A stretch of DNA of 64,000 nt from Fomitopsis serialis (lineage: Eukaryota; Basidiomycota; Agaricomycetes; Polyporales; Fomitopsidaceae): the NCBI RefSeq assembly GCF_022376445.1, contig NW_025954962.1:1240001-1304000 (forward strand). Direction: 5' to 3'. Every line of letters begins with the position of its first letter. The first letter of the stretch is position 1. This document shows positions 1 to 12,642 of the stretch, in pieces. The position numbers and the translations under genes are program-made. The notes under the pieces were generated by a model. It searched no databases and was not told the origin of the DNA. It worked only from the letters and a program-made list of their open reading frames with translations.

Positions 1-2640
1 ACCCTAAACGGTTCGAGAAGAACAGGCGTGAAGACGTAAGGCATTGTTCGTTCATTGTCGTGCTTGCAGTGTAACTAATACAGTGCCGTATATGACAGAC
101 ATCTTCGGCAGCACAGGCGGTGAAGAAAGAACAGCCTAGCTCATCAACTCTGCCGCCTACGCCTGCGCCCGCACAGGCTCCGCAGCTGCCACAAGAAGAG
201 CCGGAGTTCGACCCAGACGACGTCGGGCCACCGCCACCACCACCGAACGCGGACACGTCAGAAGCAGAGGAGGGCGAGCCCGAGTTTGACGCGTCTGACG
301 AGGAGGACGACCTGCCGCAGTTCCCCATCACCCACGAGCTCGTGCTAAAGGACCACACGAAGGTCGTCTCTGCTCTCACGCTAGACCCGTCTGGGGCGCG
401 CGTGTTGTCTGGGTCGCACGACTACGACTGCAAGCTATGGGACTTCGGTGGGATGGACTGGAGGTGTAAGCCGTTCAAAACTTGGGAGCCTGTGGGTACT
501 TACTACGTACGTCGTTCTCCCTCGCCCGCAGGCCGCGTCCATCTCAATCTGTCGTTGTGGTGGTAGATCCATGACCTCAAGTACTCAAATGACGGACAAC
601 AGTTCTTGGTCGTCTCGGGCACGCTGCAGCCGAAATTGTACGACCGTGATGGGGAGGAGCTGTGAGTGCTGCGCCGTCTGACCTGGGTGGATAGTCTGAC
701 CTGACTGGCAGGGCCACCTTCGTTAAGGGTGATCCGTATATCCGCGACATGAAGAATACCGCGTAAGCTGTGTGCAGACGCTGCCTTATCCCCGCTGCTG
801 CTAACATTGGATCCGCAGTGGCCATGTAGCTGAACTCAGCTCGTGCGCCTGGCATCCTCATGATTCTCAAACCTTCATAACCAGTTCGGTGGACTCGACC
901 ATCAGGTGAGTTCGGCCACTATAATGAATGTGTCTTGTCTGACCGTTCGTCAGGATATGGGATGTAGAGAACAAACGCAAACAGAAGACGGTCATTGTAG
1001 TGAAGTCGAAGGAGAGGGGAGCGCGCACGAAGGTGACCGCGTGCGGCTATTCACCGGATGGAAGCATAATCGGAGGCGGTGCGTTCTTCATCCATCCCGC
1101 CTATTTGTTCCGAGAAACTCACCCTTCGCAGCATGTTTGGACGGAGCGCTGCATATGTGGCAGACGAAGTCAAACTTTGTGCGACCAAGTATGACCATCG
1201 AGGGCGCACACACTAAGGGCACGGAACCCGGGTCCCTACTGTTCTCCGTAGACGGGCGGTCCGTTCTGACCAGAGGCGGTGACGATACAGTGAAGAGTAG
1301 GTGGCTTGGCATCTTAGTCTCGCCGTCTCTTGACTGATGATATTCAGTCTGGGATCTCAGAGCGTTCAAGAAGCCTGTCGCGACGCGGGAGGGTCTCACC
1401 ACGCTGTACCCGACAACCAACGCAATATTTAGCCCGGATGACAAGTATGTTGTCACTGGCGCGGGCGCCACGTCGAAGGGAGGGAAAGGACGCCTCATGT
1501 TCATGCGCAAGGACACCCTTGAGTCAGTCAAGGAGCTGGAGGTGGATACCACGCCTGTCAAAGTATTTTGGCATTCCAAGATCAACCAGGTAAGGTTCAA
1601 CCACTACTAAGAATAATATACATCGCGATGGTGTGGTCTGCTAACACCATCTGGTAGATCGTGACTGGTTTGGCGAACGGCCAAATCTGCGTTCTCTACT
1701 CACCGCTTACCTCCGTGAACGGTGCAAAACTGCTGCTCAACAAGGGGCCACCCAGGAAAGCGACGATCGAGGACATGTCCGATGCTGTTTCTGCGCCCAC
1801 TATCCTGACGCCGCACGCGTTACCCATGTTCCGCGACGGCGACGGGCTGGTCCGCGGCAGCAAGCGGAAACGGGAGAAGGAGCGCATGGACCCCCGCAAG
1901 AGCAAGAGGCCGGAACTACCAGTCACTGGGCCTGGCCGTGGAGGACGTGTCGGCGCAAGCGCAACCCAGCACGTCGTACAGAACTTGGTGCGGGACACAA
2001 CAAGAGACGAGGATGTACGTGTCGCTTTCGGATTCGAGTTCTGCCCCCTTTTGCGTCATCTGGGGCGCATTGCCTTTCATTTGCCATGGCCTGGACTGGC
2101 CCGAGAATTTCCTGCCTGCGTACGGTGGCCGGATGCCTGTCCTGGATGGGCAATGACCCCGCACTCTCGCACAGACGCAGCAACGAGGCTCGAGGACGGA
2201 ATCTGGTTTCTTCGCCTCCGAACGCGAGGGAACCATGATTTGGCTAGACAAGACCGGCGCTTGCCGTACGCGGGGCGCTCATCTCGCGCGTTGCCATGGG
2301 AGGGAGCTGAGATCACCCCGGTTCAGGCTCCGCTCTTCCCTTCATTGTCGTGCCCCCTCACTGCTGCTGTGCAGACGCTGACGATAATATTGCTTGCTTG
2401 ACAACAGCCCCGAGAGGCCTTGCTTAGGCTTGCCAACACCGACGAAGACCCAGTTTGGACCAAAGGTGAGCTAGTGCAAAATTTTCAGGCTCTGATGGAG
2501 CCGCTTCGTGTTTGTGGCTGTTTGGCGCCGGCTGTGATTGCTGACGTGTGAACCTTATTCTCCCAGCCTGGAAAGCGAACCAGCCCAAGCCTGTGTTCGC
2601 GCAAGCGGAGGAGGAGGAGAAGGACGAGGATGCGACGTAG
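1..2640 (+). CDS. WDR70: WDR70-type WD40 repeat protein, 5' end missing
   Basis: WD40 protein of the WDR70/gastrulation-defective-1 family, nuclear; WDR70 is known to support histone H2B ubiquitination and DNA repair. The first exon fragment (about 3-35) lacks a start codon, so the gene begins outside the window. Exon 2 opens near 120 with a Pro/acidic linker, then the first repeat (HTKVVSALTLDPSG...SGSHDYDCKLWDF). Later exons give IHDLKYSNDGQQFLVVSG, GDPYIRDMKNT, IWDVENKRKQKTV, RGGDDTVK/LWDLRAF and HALPMFRDGDG, then the family-specific tail PVTGPGRGGRVG, PREALLRLANTDEDPVW and PKPVFAQAEEEEKDEDAT with TAG at 2638-2640. The intron at 2015-2407 is unusually long (393 nt). No frameshift is seen. 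Family assignment is firm because the tail motifs match the human protein in order; exact exon edges are inferred. Confidence 0.9.
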
Positions 2641-2765
2641 ATAGCAGTAGGACAGCGCTGCAGCGACAGGACGGGGGCGAGGGAGGGGGAAAGGGAGGGG
2701 GGGCACTGATTCTGGAGGAGATGGCCCCTGCGCTTCAAGGAGATCGAACCTTATTTCAGCCCGCG

Positions 2766-2773
2766 TATAAAGA
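2766..2773 (+). promoter_or_regulatory. TATA-like box before the BET gene
   Basis: TATAAAGA lies 109 bp before the ATG at 2875, a distance that also recurs for the methyltransferase gene in this window. Function is inferred from position only. Confidence 0.4.
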
Positions 2774-2874
2774 CTCTAGCCCGACTTCGGATCTCCTGTT
2801 CCCCCAAATCTACCCTTGCCCCCTGCCCTCCTGTCACTCCCCCCGTGACCGTCACGCGTTCCCGCCCGCAGACC

Positions 2875-5547
2875 ATGACCGACGCGCTCCTCGCGAACGG
2901 CATCAACGGACACGCAGCGTCCCCAGACTCCCTCGCAGCGGACTCGCCAGCAACCCCCGTCGACAACTCTACTTCGCCCGACATCAAGATCGATGTCGAC
3001 TACATCGAGCGCGAGTCTGACGCGCGCAACGAGCCGGTCGCGATGAAGGTGGACGTGGTGGAGGACGCGTCCGTGCTTCCACAGGCGGGCAGCCCGCCTG
3101 ATCCAGGTGAGGACAGCCCGTTGGCATCGTGTCCGTGTCGTCTTATCGCGCATCAGCCACCATACCGGTCGAGCCTCCTCACGGGACCCCTCCACCCCCG
3201 CCTGGGGAGCTGCTCCAAGATGTCCGTATGGCAGAAGGACGGCCACCAGAGAATGGCGATGTGCACATGACAAACGGCGATGCGAAGTCGCCGCACGTCA
3301 ACGGACTCCTTAACGGACACGAATCTGCTCCCGCAAACGTCTCTACTTCATTACCCGCTGTATCCTCCTCCGAGACCGCTGTCGACTCGCTCGCTGCTGC
3401 GTCGTCTCCCTATCCTAATAATACAACTAGTGAACCCGATGATGATAAGCCCCCGCCGGCTAAGAGAGCGCGGAAACATTCGGACGCTGAGAGAGCATCA
3501 CTCGCCAATGTAAGCACCCATGTCTCCTGTGCGCCGCTACGGGCGTGCTGATGGCGTTGTCTGAAGACGGGTACTCCACCTCCAGCGTCGGTGTCTCCCG
3601 AAAGCAAGGCGACCCCTCTTCCGGCCCCGACTCCTGCACCTGCGCCCGCGCCCGTATCCAGGACGCCTTCTGTGTCGACGCTTAGCCTTGCACAGTGGCG
3701 CTTCTCTACATCAACCGTCCGCACGCTCAAGAAGATGAAGGATGCAAGCCCCTTCCTGCACCCCGTCGATCCCGTTGCCCTTAACATCCCGCACTACCCT
3801 TCCATCGTGAAGCATCCGATGGACTTCTCTACCGTCGACCGGAAGTTGGCGGCTTCAAACCCATCGAAGCCCGACCCCAATCTCGTCAATCCTCGTTACT
3901 ACAATGCGGACGACTTCGTCGCCGACGTGCGGTTGATTTTCACTAACTGTGGGCTGTTCAACGGGCCTGATCATCCGATTACTGCAATGGGTAAGCGTGT
4001 CGAGGCGGTGTTCGACAAACAAATCAAGCAGATGCCTCCACCTGAGGAGGTGCGTTGCATAGCTTGTCTGTCTGGAGTTGAACTCGTGCTGATGTCATGC
4101 CGAGTAGCCCAAGCCAATCGTTAAGAAGGTTGCCACCCCTCCCCCTCCCCCTGCCCCTCCGAAGAAGGTCGCTGCTCGGCGACCATCCACTTCCGTCCCT
4201 GTCATTCGTCGGACAGAGGATAGCACTACAAATGGCGGCCGACCTAAACGGGAGATACATCCTCCTCCTCCTAAGGATCTCCCTTACAACGATGCCCCCA
4301 AGAAGACGAGGAAGTCGACATCAGGGGCCAGTGACTTGTACCGCGACCAGTTTAAGCACTGCGAGAAGGTACTGAAGGAGCTCAACAAGAAGAGCTTGTA
4401 CAACATTGCTCACCCGTTCTATGAGCCCGTCGGTAAGTCTGTCGACGCTCGCCACAGGTCGTGCGCTGACGACACCACGCATGCAGACTGGATCAAGTTG
4501 GAGATACCTCAGTACCCGAAGGTCATCAAGAAACCTATGGACCTCTCGACGATGAGGCGAAAGCTCACTGACTCCGAGTACACCACGCCCAGCAAGTTCC
4601 GCGACGACTTCAAGCTCATGATCAAGAACGCACAGACATTCAATCCGGCAAAGAACCCCGTCCATGAGGCCTCCAAGGAGCTTGACCGCGTTTTCGATGT
4701 GAAGTGGGCCGAACTCCCGCCTCTACGCTCCCAAGATCCTTCGGACGACGAGTATGACGAGGACGAGCCTAGCGAGGACGACCGAGCACGTACGTCCAAT
4801 GCAGTGCTGCGGTTGTACAATTCATTGGTACTGACCCATCGACTGCAGGCATGATCGCCCAGATGGAAAGTCAGATCGAGAGCATGAGGAACAATCTCGA
4901 GTCCATGAAGAAGACCAAGCAGCCGAAGAAGGAGAAAGAGAAGAAGAAGAAGGCCCCGCCTCCTGTTGCTAGCACGTCTAAGGCGCAGCCTAAGCAGGCG
5001 AAGACCCCCACCTCGTCGAAGAAGAAGACGGCGAAGAAGCCTATCAGTGACGACGATGTGCTCTCCTTCGAGCAGAAGAAGGACCTGAGCGATACGATCG
5101 GCAAGCTCGACGGTGCGAAGTTGGAGAAGGTAATTCAGATCATCCATGAGGGTGTGCCTGAGATCCGCGACGTGAGTTATCGCTCGTATTGTCGCGCCTC
5201 TGAGATTCTCATCGTCATGTTTCATACAGAGCACGGAGGAGATTGAGCTCGAGATCGACGAGCTACCAGCCGCGGTATTGACGAAGCTTTACAACTTCGT
5301 CATTCGGCCCATGAAAGTCCAGACCAAACGCCCTGGCAAAGGCAAGGGCACTGGCACCGGTGGTCTCAAGCGGAAGAGCATGGACGAGGATGTTGAGGCG
5401 GCGAAGATCCGCGCACTCGAGGAGCGGATGAAGCTCTTCGAGGGACGAGGATCCGTGGGTCCTATCAGCGACGCCCCACCAGCTGACGACAGCGAGCACT
5501 CTTCTGCGGAGTCAAGCTCGGAGAGCTCTGCAAGCGATTCAGAGTGA
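2875..5547 (+). CDS. BDF1: BET family double-bromodomain protein (Bdf1-like)
   Basis: Chromatin reader of acetylated histone tails, nuclear, acting with TFIID in fungi. Start chosen at ATG 2875 (MTDALLANGING), 109 bp after a TATA-like box; an in-frame ATG is not found earlier. After a Ser/Pro-rich N-terminus come bromodomain 1 (about 3680-4050; NIPHYPSIVKHPMDFSTV, then YYNADDFVADVRLIFTNCGLFN), a Pro-rich linker, bromodomain 2 (about 4340-4730; KLEIPQYPKVIKKPMDLSTM, then FRDDFKLMIKNAQTFNPAKN) and, after a Lys-rich stretch, the extraterminal domain (about 5065-5320; LSDTIGKLDGAKLEKVIQII, ELPAAVLTKLYNFV). Each bromodomain keeps its acetyl-lysine-binding Asn (NCGLFN; NAQTFN). It ends in a Ser-rich acidic tail. 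Several short introns are needed, for example after VPEIRD. Convergent with the next gene. Confidence 0.93.
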
Positions 5548-5851
5548 TGGAGACTCGGACATTATCCAACTTATGTCGTTCGTTCGCCTCGTCTGTTGTT
5601 CTTGTGGTCTTCGACGACGCTCGTCCCGTCTCTCGGCCCACTGGTATTGTAGTTTATTGTCATCAACGTACGTACATACAAAATTACAAGAACTCCCAGC
5701 ATTGTAGCTACTTAGTACTATTTCATCCACGTCTTGACTTCTGACATAGACCCAAAGTCTCAACTTTGCATGATGTAAGAAACCTGTTGTCGAGAGCGAC
5801 CAGCAAGTAATCGAGGGCGATGATACATTTACGGTACGAAAGACGATCGCA
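5548..5851. other. Convergent intergenic gap
   Basis: About 300 bp between two convergent stop codons. AT-richer than its flanks and consistent with overlapping 3' UTRs; no further feature seen. Confidence 0.5.
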
Positions 5852-7592
5852 TTATCGTCGTCTACCGGGGCCAGCCGCACGGAAGTGTTGCCAGCCAGAC
5901 CGGGATGCCTCTTGTCGGGGAGGTGGCGGAGGCTGAGGACGCGATAGTGGGGCCGGGCGAGCAGCGGGTACAGGTGTGCCATCGACGTCGACTGGATTCG
6001 GAATCGAAGGCCGCTCAGCAGATGCCTGAGATGAAACGGTTTGCCAACCGCTCTGAGAGGGCTGTACAGCAGCTCCCGAACCAGTGTCCGACGACCAATC
6101 GCCGGCGGTTTCAGCAGGTGAGGAAACATGCGGAGTTGAGAATGGTGGATGTGAAAGCGGAGGCGGTACAGACGGCGGCGGTAGCGCACGTTCACCGCTA
6201 CTGGTGTCGAGCGAGGTCCAACCACCCGTCCGGAACGCTGGTGCTGAACCAAATGCCTGGCGAGGCGCGGTGTTGGGCGGATTTGATGAAGTTGTATATC
6301 GAGGGTCTGGAGGCGCTGTGACAGGTGCCCAGCCTCCCCTGCTCTCGGATGATCTGGGTTCCTGGGACTGCGACGAACCCGACGACGCTGGTCTCACCGA
6401 AGCCCATCCAGAGCTATTTGAGGCGGAGCCGGACGTCGAGGGACCAGACGGTGGCCCAACGGAAGTCGGCCTGCTCGACGATCCTACAGATGCCCATCCC
6501 GTCTTCTTGAGGCCGGTAGACATGGGTTCCCCCTTCGCCCCACTAGGCGTCGCAGCGGTGCCTGGTGTAGAGGCAGGCGTGATGAGGGGTACAGTCGGCT
6601 TCGTAATCTTGATACCTGCAGCCTTCGCGACCTTCCGTAACTCCTTCTCTTCGCGCTTCCTCTCCTTCTCTTTCCTTTTATCCATCTCTTCTTGTGTGTT
6701 GCGGCTGGCACGCGCTGCCATTTGCATGTCGCGGAACCGCGCCTTGTGATGATGCGCATAGGAGTTCGTGTGCTCATCGTACTGGGCTACATTCTGGAAT
6801 TGTTTGTCGCAGAGCTCGCAATAGAACGCTTTGAGGGTATTGACGATCTCCGACTGAACAGCAACGCGCTTTGCTACCGAGTCCTGAAATTTCCCACCAA
6901 GTAATGAGCGCGGAAAGTGACCGCTCAATCGGATTACGCACCTCCCTCGCTCGCCGCTGCTCCTCTGTCTCTTTCGTTTGGCGTTCTGAATCGAGTTCGC
7001 GGCGTTGAGCGACAGTGGTCTCAACTGTGAAGGTTGTGAGCGGTCATCAGCAGAAGAGATGGGGGTACACGTACTCATCCGTACATCCTGATTTGTTTTG
7101 CCGAGACCTGTGAGATCGTTCTTCACATAGAAAGGTACTGGGTCGACACGACCTTTAGGCAAGTCAACCATCTGTAAGTAGCACATGAAACGCGGTATGC
7201 ATACCATCTCCGGACAGACCCAATGGCTGCCCCTCTACCCATCCCATACTCGCAAGCATGGCAAACCCCTTGTTGCTACTTTTGATCCTCGTGTCGACCG
7301 TCACGGTCTCTCGTGCAGGTTTTGCGACGTATTCATCATACTTGTCAATGTCCATGGCGTCCGCCGGAGGTTGTGGCGAGGGAGAACGAGACAAAAGGGA
7401 TACATTGTCCTCGCTGTCATCGTCATCTTCCGGTCGCGAACGCTGCAGAAGCAGGTAGGAGAGCAGTGCAGCAAGTGTTCAATGGTACTAGAAAGGCGCA
7501 AGGAGTACCTTCATTGCTCGTGAGGCATCAGACTCGGACCCAGGACGTGCGAGAGGAATAGCGTTCCAGCGTGCGATGGTTTCTGCTGACAT
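5852..7592 (-). CDS. G-patch and C2H2 zinc-finger protein (GPATCH8-like)
   Basis: Predicted nuclear RNA-binding protein of the GPATCH8 type, linked in other eukaryotes to pre-mRNA splicing. Start at 7592 (MSAETIARWNAIPLARPG), joined by an intron to an acidic exon ending SRSPSPQPPADAMDID. The G-patch (NKGFAMLASMGWVEGQPLG, then an intron, then VPFYVKNDLTGLGK) lies at about 7290-7080. A C2H2-like finger follows near 6830-6740 (FYCELCDKQFQNVAQYDEHT, then YAHHHKARF): C-x2-C and two His residues. The C-terminal half is low-complexity Ser/Pro/Gly ending RAAGPGRRR. Starts face the MPH1 gene across 218 bp. Exon joins around the Arg/Glu-rich segment between G-patch and finger are tentative. Confidence 0.82.
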
Positions 7593-7810
7593 GGCTGTGC
7601 GTCGCTGCAGTTGGGAGAAGGGTGTTGAGCAGCGGGTGCCGCTTGAGCCTTGCGCCTGTGGCCCACCCGGGGTGATGCGCGTCACACGTGACTGCTACAA
7701 ACACGCGCGTGCCACAGCCTGAACGCGCTCGCTCGACGCTCGAGTCTCGCTCGCGCTCGTCGAGCGTCGCGTCGCTGTCTCTCCTAGCTGTCTGCGTCTT
7801 CGTCCTTGGT
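7593..7810. promoter_or_regulatory. Divergent promoter: G-patch gene / MPH1
   Basis: 218 bp between two start codons. It contains CACGTG inside the palindrome GTCACACGTGAC (about 7679-7692), several ACGCG/GCGCG steps, and an inverted pair TCGACGCTCGA ... TCGAGCGTCG (about 7734-7770). Such motifs fit bHLH-type sites and GC-rich fungal promoters; binding is inferred. Confidence 0.4.
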
Positions 7811-10800
7811 ATGACCATGAGCTCTGATGACGGCTACTTTGACGACGAGCTCGACTCAGCTTTTCTCAATGAGGTCGATGCAATAGAGGCCGCTCATGCG
7901 TCTGTCCCGAACCCAACCAAACCCGCAGCGCACTCGAGGTCCTCACGGAGATCACCATCTCCGACACACTCTGTGATTGAGATTGAGGACTCAGACCCGT
8001 TTGACGCCTTTGACTACGACATAGCCGTCCTTCAAGACATCCAGGAAGGTCGGGCACGGCAGCACCATGGGCAACCAATGGCAGGGCCAAGTAGAGCGGA
8101 CATGCAACGGACATCTTCCAAGGGCACCGTCCAGACGACCTTGTTTGGCGGGGTGGTACAGGAAGTCACATCTTCCAAACCCAAATCTTCGACGAGGGCC
8201 CCGATGCAACGCACTCACAGCGCTCAGGCTACTCTCGCCGAGAGGAAGACCAGGCGATGGGACCATACCGCCTTCGCCAAGTCGGGTTGGCGACAGTCTG
8301 CGGAAGAGAAAGCTAGGAAGAAAGGCAAGGGGAAAGCATCTTTCGACGGCATGGAGGAGGAGGAGGAGCCCGTAGAATTCGAACAATTCCCAGCACCCTT
8401 TGTGCCCGTTGGGTAAGTGTACTGTACATAGCTCTCGTACTCGTCGAAGGCTCATGTATCTTGTACTCTGGATGTAGCCCGGTAAGAGCGTAGTTTCTGT
8501 GCGACTACCAAGGATTCACCAGTCACTGTAGCCCCCTCCGATGAAGCTGAAGCCCGATCTTCTAGCCGCTAGACACTGGATATACCCCCTTAATAATCCG
8601 AAGCGCGACTACCAGTTCAACATCGCAAAGCATTGTTTCTTCGAGAACACGCTTGTGGCATTGCCAACCGGACTAGGGAAGACGTTCATCGCTGGCGTTG
8701 TCATGTTGAACTGTGCGTATCTTCGCCCCTTCCCTATACTCGATTCTGAAGCTGTTACCGTTTGGAGGAACAGTCTTTCATTGGTTCCCAGATGGCAAAG
8801 TCGTCTTTCTTGCGCCGACGAAACCCCTGGTCGCTCAGCAAATAGACGCTAGCCACAGGGTATGCGGCATACCAGGTAGTCATGCTGCCGAGCTCACGGG
8901 CGAGACGTCTCGAGCGAAGCGACTATATGCTGTATGTAACTCCTTCTTCAGCCATGAACCTAAGCTCAACAGAGGCGTTAGTATGCGGAAAAGCGAGTGT
9001 TCTACATGACGCCACAAACGCTGCTGAGCGATCTGATCTCCAAGACTTGCAACCCGTCAGATATAATCCTGATTGTAATCGGTCTGTACGCAGCAGACTT
9101 TGTTTGACGAGAAGTTGACCTGAGTATGTATGTAGACGAGGCTCATAAAGGTTCGGGCGACTACGCCTACGCTCAAGTCATACGGTTCATGATGGCGAAG
9201 AACCCGCACTTCCGTGTCCTTGCACTGACGGCCACGCCAGGCAGCAAACCCGAGGCCGCGCAGGCTATCGTGAATTGCTTGCATATCAGCCACATCGAGA
9301 TTCGAGACGAAGAGAGCATCGACATTCGTAACTACATCCACAAGAAGGAAATTGCCAAGCACCTCATCCCGATGAGTGAGGATATCCTCAAGCTGCGCGA
9401 TCTCCTCATCAAGATTATGCAGGTGCGGCTGTGCAACCTCAGGTTCAAATGGCAGACTTACATTGCCATTCTAGCCATTAATCAAGATGATTCAGAGTAA
9501 CGGCGCGATGCATGGCTCCCCCGATCCAGTCATGCTGCACTCCTTCAGAAGTCAGACTGCTCTAGGCGAGCTTCGTGCACGAAAAGCCCCCGGCTGGACC
9601 TTAGCTGCTGCCAGCAAATTGCAGCCGCTAGCGCGGGCGATGGGCTATCTGGTATGCACCGAGAATCTATAATACTCCATATGCTTTGCTCACAAATTGT
9701 TGTAGTACGAAGCTAGCACGAACATGTGCTACGGCGCCTTGAACAGTTTGCTGTCCGGGGTAGACAATGAAACGGGCAAGAAGCCAGCAAGCAAGAACTC
9801 CCAACAAGGCTTGCAGAAAGACCCCAACTTCCAGGCTCTCATTAAGGAGATCGAGGACCAGAAGAACCGCGGCTTCTCCTTACACCCCAAGATGGAGAAG
9901 CTACGTACACTGCTCGTGCAACATTTCGCGAACCACATGTTCGACCGGGAAGACGTCGAGGATGGCGACCGAGGCGCAAGCGGCGCGGAAGAGTCCCGCG
10001 TTATGGTTTTCGCCTCCTACAGAGAATGTGTAGACGAACTTGTGGAGATGCTCAACAAGGAGTCTCCTCTGATCCGGGCGACACGCTTCATTGGTCAAGC
10101 GACTGACAAGCAGGGTAGATCAGGCCTCGCGCAGCGGGAACAAATAGAGGTAAGCCGGCGCGACGATTGGGCTTACCTCATGATGTTCATACAAAGGCTA
10201 CATATAGGTCATCAAGCGGTTCAAAGGGGGGAATTCAACGTCCTCGTATCGACGTCTATCGGAGAAGAAGGTCTCGACATTGGCGAAGTCGACATGATTG
10301 TTTGTTATGATGCCCAGAAGACCCCGATTCGCATGGTGCGTAGCAGGGCTCAATTGCAGAAGGAGATGCTGACGCGAGCCTTTCCAGTTGCAACGCGCCG
10401 GTCGGACTGGCCGTAAGCGCGCTGGCGTCGTGCACGTCTTACTTGCCGAAGGCCGTGAAGATAGAAATTGGGAAAAGGCGAAGGAGAAATACAAGGACGT
10501 CCAAGATTACATTGTCAAGGCCGACGAGCTCGAGCTCTATGCCGACGTTGAGCGACTTTTGCCTGACCACGTCAAGCCCGAATGTGTGGAGAGGGTCATG
10601 GAGATCGAGGAGTATGTACGCGAGGAGAAGGTCCCTAGGAAAGGCTCCCGCGCAGATGCAAATGGCTCTCCGAAGGGCAAGAAGCGCAAGCGGGATGACG
10701 ATCCTCTGCGTAGTATTCCTGCCGGGGCCAGCAGTAGCTTCGTGAACGTGAAGGATCTGCTCGTGAAGGGTGCCAAGGGTAGGAGGAAGCGTAATGTCGA

Positions 10801-12346
10801 TGTTGACCCAGAGAAATACACGGGAGAAGATGACGATGACGATCTGGAGATCGAAGCAGGTATTTTCGGTGCTCGCAGGGCGGCCTCGACCTCTGCGATA
10901 TCCCGAGGGGGGAAGACAAAGAGGCCACGTCGAGCGAAGACCGTTGCCTCGACGGAAAGCGCGGAGAGGCCGAAGAAGAAGACAAAGAAGGCCGTTGCTC
11001 GTTTAGAACTCACAGAAAGCCAGATGGCAAGAATGGCCGCCGACGACTCTGATGACGCCGAAATTGAGCGCGGACTTGCTTCTCCTACCCTCGCAGTACT
11101 GACACCGACTCTTGCGACACACCCGAGTAGCCATTCTGCATCACTCTGGGATCGGGACGTGTCGCCCATGACATCTGCGGAACGCAGTATCATTGACCTC
11201 ACAACTCCTGATCAGCCGAGTCGTACGATGTCGTCAGCGGTTTCTCTGCCCTCATCGCCTGACCGTCCGTTGTTCGAGAAGGGACGCAGCGATGAACGAC
11301 GATACGGAACCGCCATTACATCGCCCGGTCCTTCCCCCACATCATCTCCCGATCAACCGCTCAAGTCGAGGAGTACCAGCACGTCTAGCAGGACGCAGCA
11401 GACGCACCGATCTGCTAGCCCCTTCTCTCTATCCGCCACGCATTCATCCCGATCTTCTGCCCCAGACGACGTTCAGAAGGATGGCGACATGGCTTGGTTA
11501 ATTGACGATGACGAGGACCCGGATCTACAAGTCGTCAAGTCGTCTCTCGCTCTCCATGGCAGCTCATCCCCCGTGATCCTATCCGACGATGACGAGGACA
11601 TATTCAGGGATGAGTGTGATTCTCCGCTGTCTGCAGTCAAAGACGCTGGACGGGCACCCGCTAGATCGCTCAATGGATTCGCTTCCAGTCGGAATGCGCT
11701 CATGCTTCCTCCTGCCTTACCTACCCGGCTAGCGCGATCGCATGACGCTGAATCGATGCCTGAGCCCACCTTCGCTGTTCGCGCTCCTAGCAAACAGACC
11801 AAGAAGCGCGTCGTCGTGGATGTCAGCGATTCGTCGCCTCTTGTGATGCCTCCTCCGTCTCAGCGACGCCTACATCGGCAACACGACTCGCCTTCTCCGC
11901 CGTCGCCGGTGCCTCGCAGAACGAAGAAGCGAAAGTTCAAAGACATGGCTGAAGCGCAGAAAGCTAATCCATGGATGGACGTGGAGGCTTCCCACTCGGG
12001 TGATGAGCGGAGCATAGGATCGTCTGACGCGGAGAATGAGGACGGTTATGAGCCATCCTTCGTGCACGATGTCCCTGAGACACAAGCCTCCCCATCGTAC
12101 GATCAATCCGCGGTATACAGGCGAAGTCTCCTTACACAAGCTCCAGGAGGCAGCAGGGCTGGGCCAGTCTTCGCGGGTCGACCTACGGCGCGTGGTTGGG
12201 GCGTGCATGGAGGGAGAGGCATGTCGAGAGTCGTGCCTAGCTCTCCTCGATACGACGACGAAGACGACGAGTACGAATTCGGCAGCTTCGTCGTCCGTGA
12301 CGACGAAGAAACTTCATTTGCAGCTCATTCATCAAGTGAACTATGA
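7811..12346 (+). CDS. MPH1: ATP-dependent DNA helicase MPH1 (FANCM family)
   Basis: Superfamily 2 3'-to-5' DNA helicase that remodels replication forks and D-loops. Start at 7811 (MTMSSDDGYFDDELDSAFL); 7817 is an alternative. After an acidic N-terminus come the Q-like motif RDYQ, Walker A ALPTGLGKT (about 8675), VVFLAPTKPLVAQQ, KRVFYMTPQTLLSDLISKTC, DEAH box (about 9136), ALTATPG (about 9225), VFASYRECVDEL, then SIGEEGLDIGEVDMIVCYD (about 10255) and QRAGRTGRKRAG (about 10390). A tail of about 590 residues follows, rich in Ser, Asp/Glu and basic patches. Conserved VIKRFKGG and EFNVLV are one base out of frame across a run of six G at 10226-10231, so one G is probably missing from the consensus. 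Multiple introns; convergent with the RBR gene. Confidence 0.93.
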
Positions 12347-12642
12347 TGGACTTCGGATACCGGAATGCAAGCCTCCAACAGTGTCGATATTGTTATAATA
12401 CTTAAATCATATGAACGCGCATCATTTGACACTTGCTTCCGTATCTTTCCACAACCGGGTGAATGTGGTCATTCTGGTGGTGAACCTTTGCGTACAGCCT
12501 GTACGGACAGGAATGTTAAATGTACAGAAGATAATCTGAGGGACAGTATAGTACGTAAAACCGAAAGCCGCCTGTACAGCATTGTTTACAACCTGTTGTG
12601 TCGACACCGAGAGCATACATTCATATCGCAGTGCTCGCAGCG

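Noticed and set aside
2538..3020. Frames overlapping the end of the WDR70 gene and the start of the BET gene
   Set aside because: Shadows of the two real genes in other frames.
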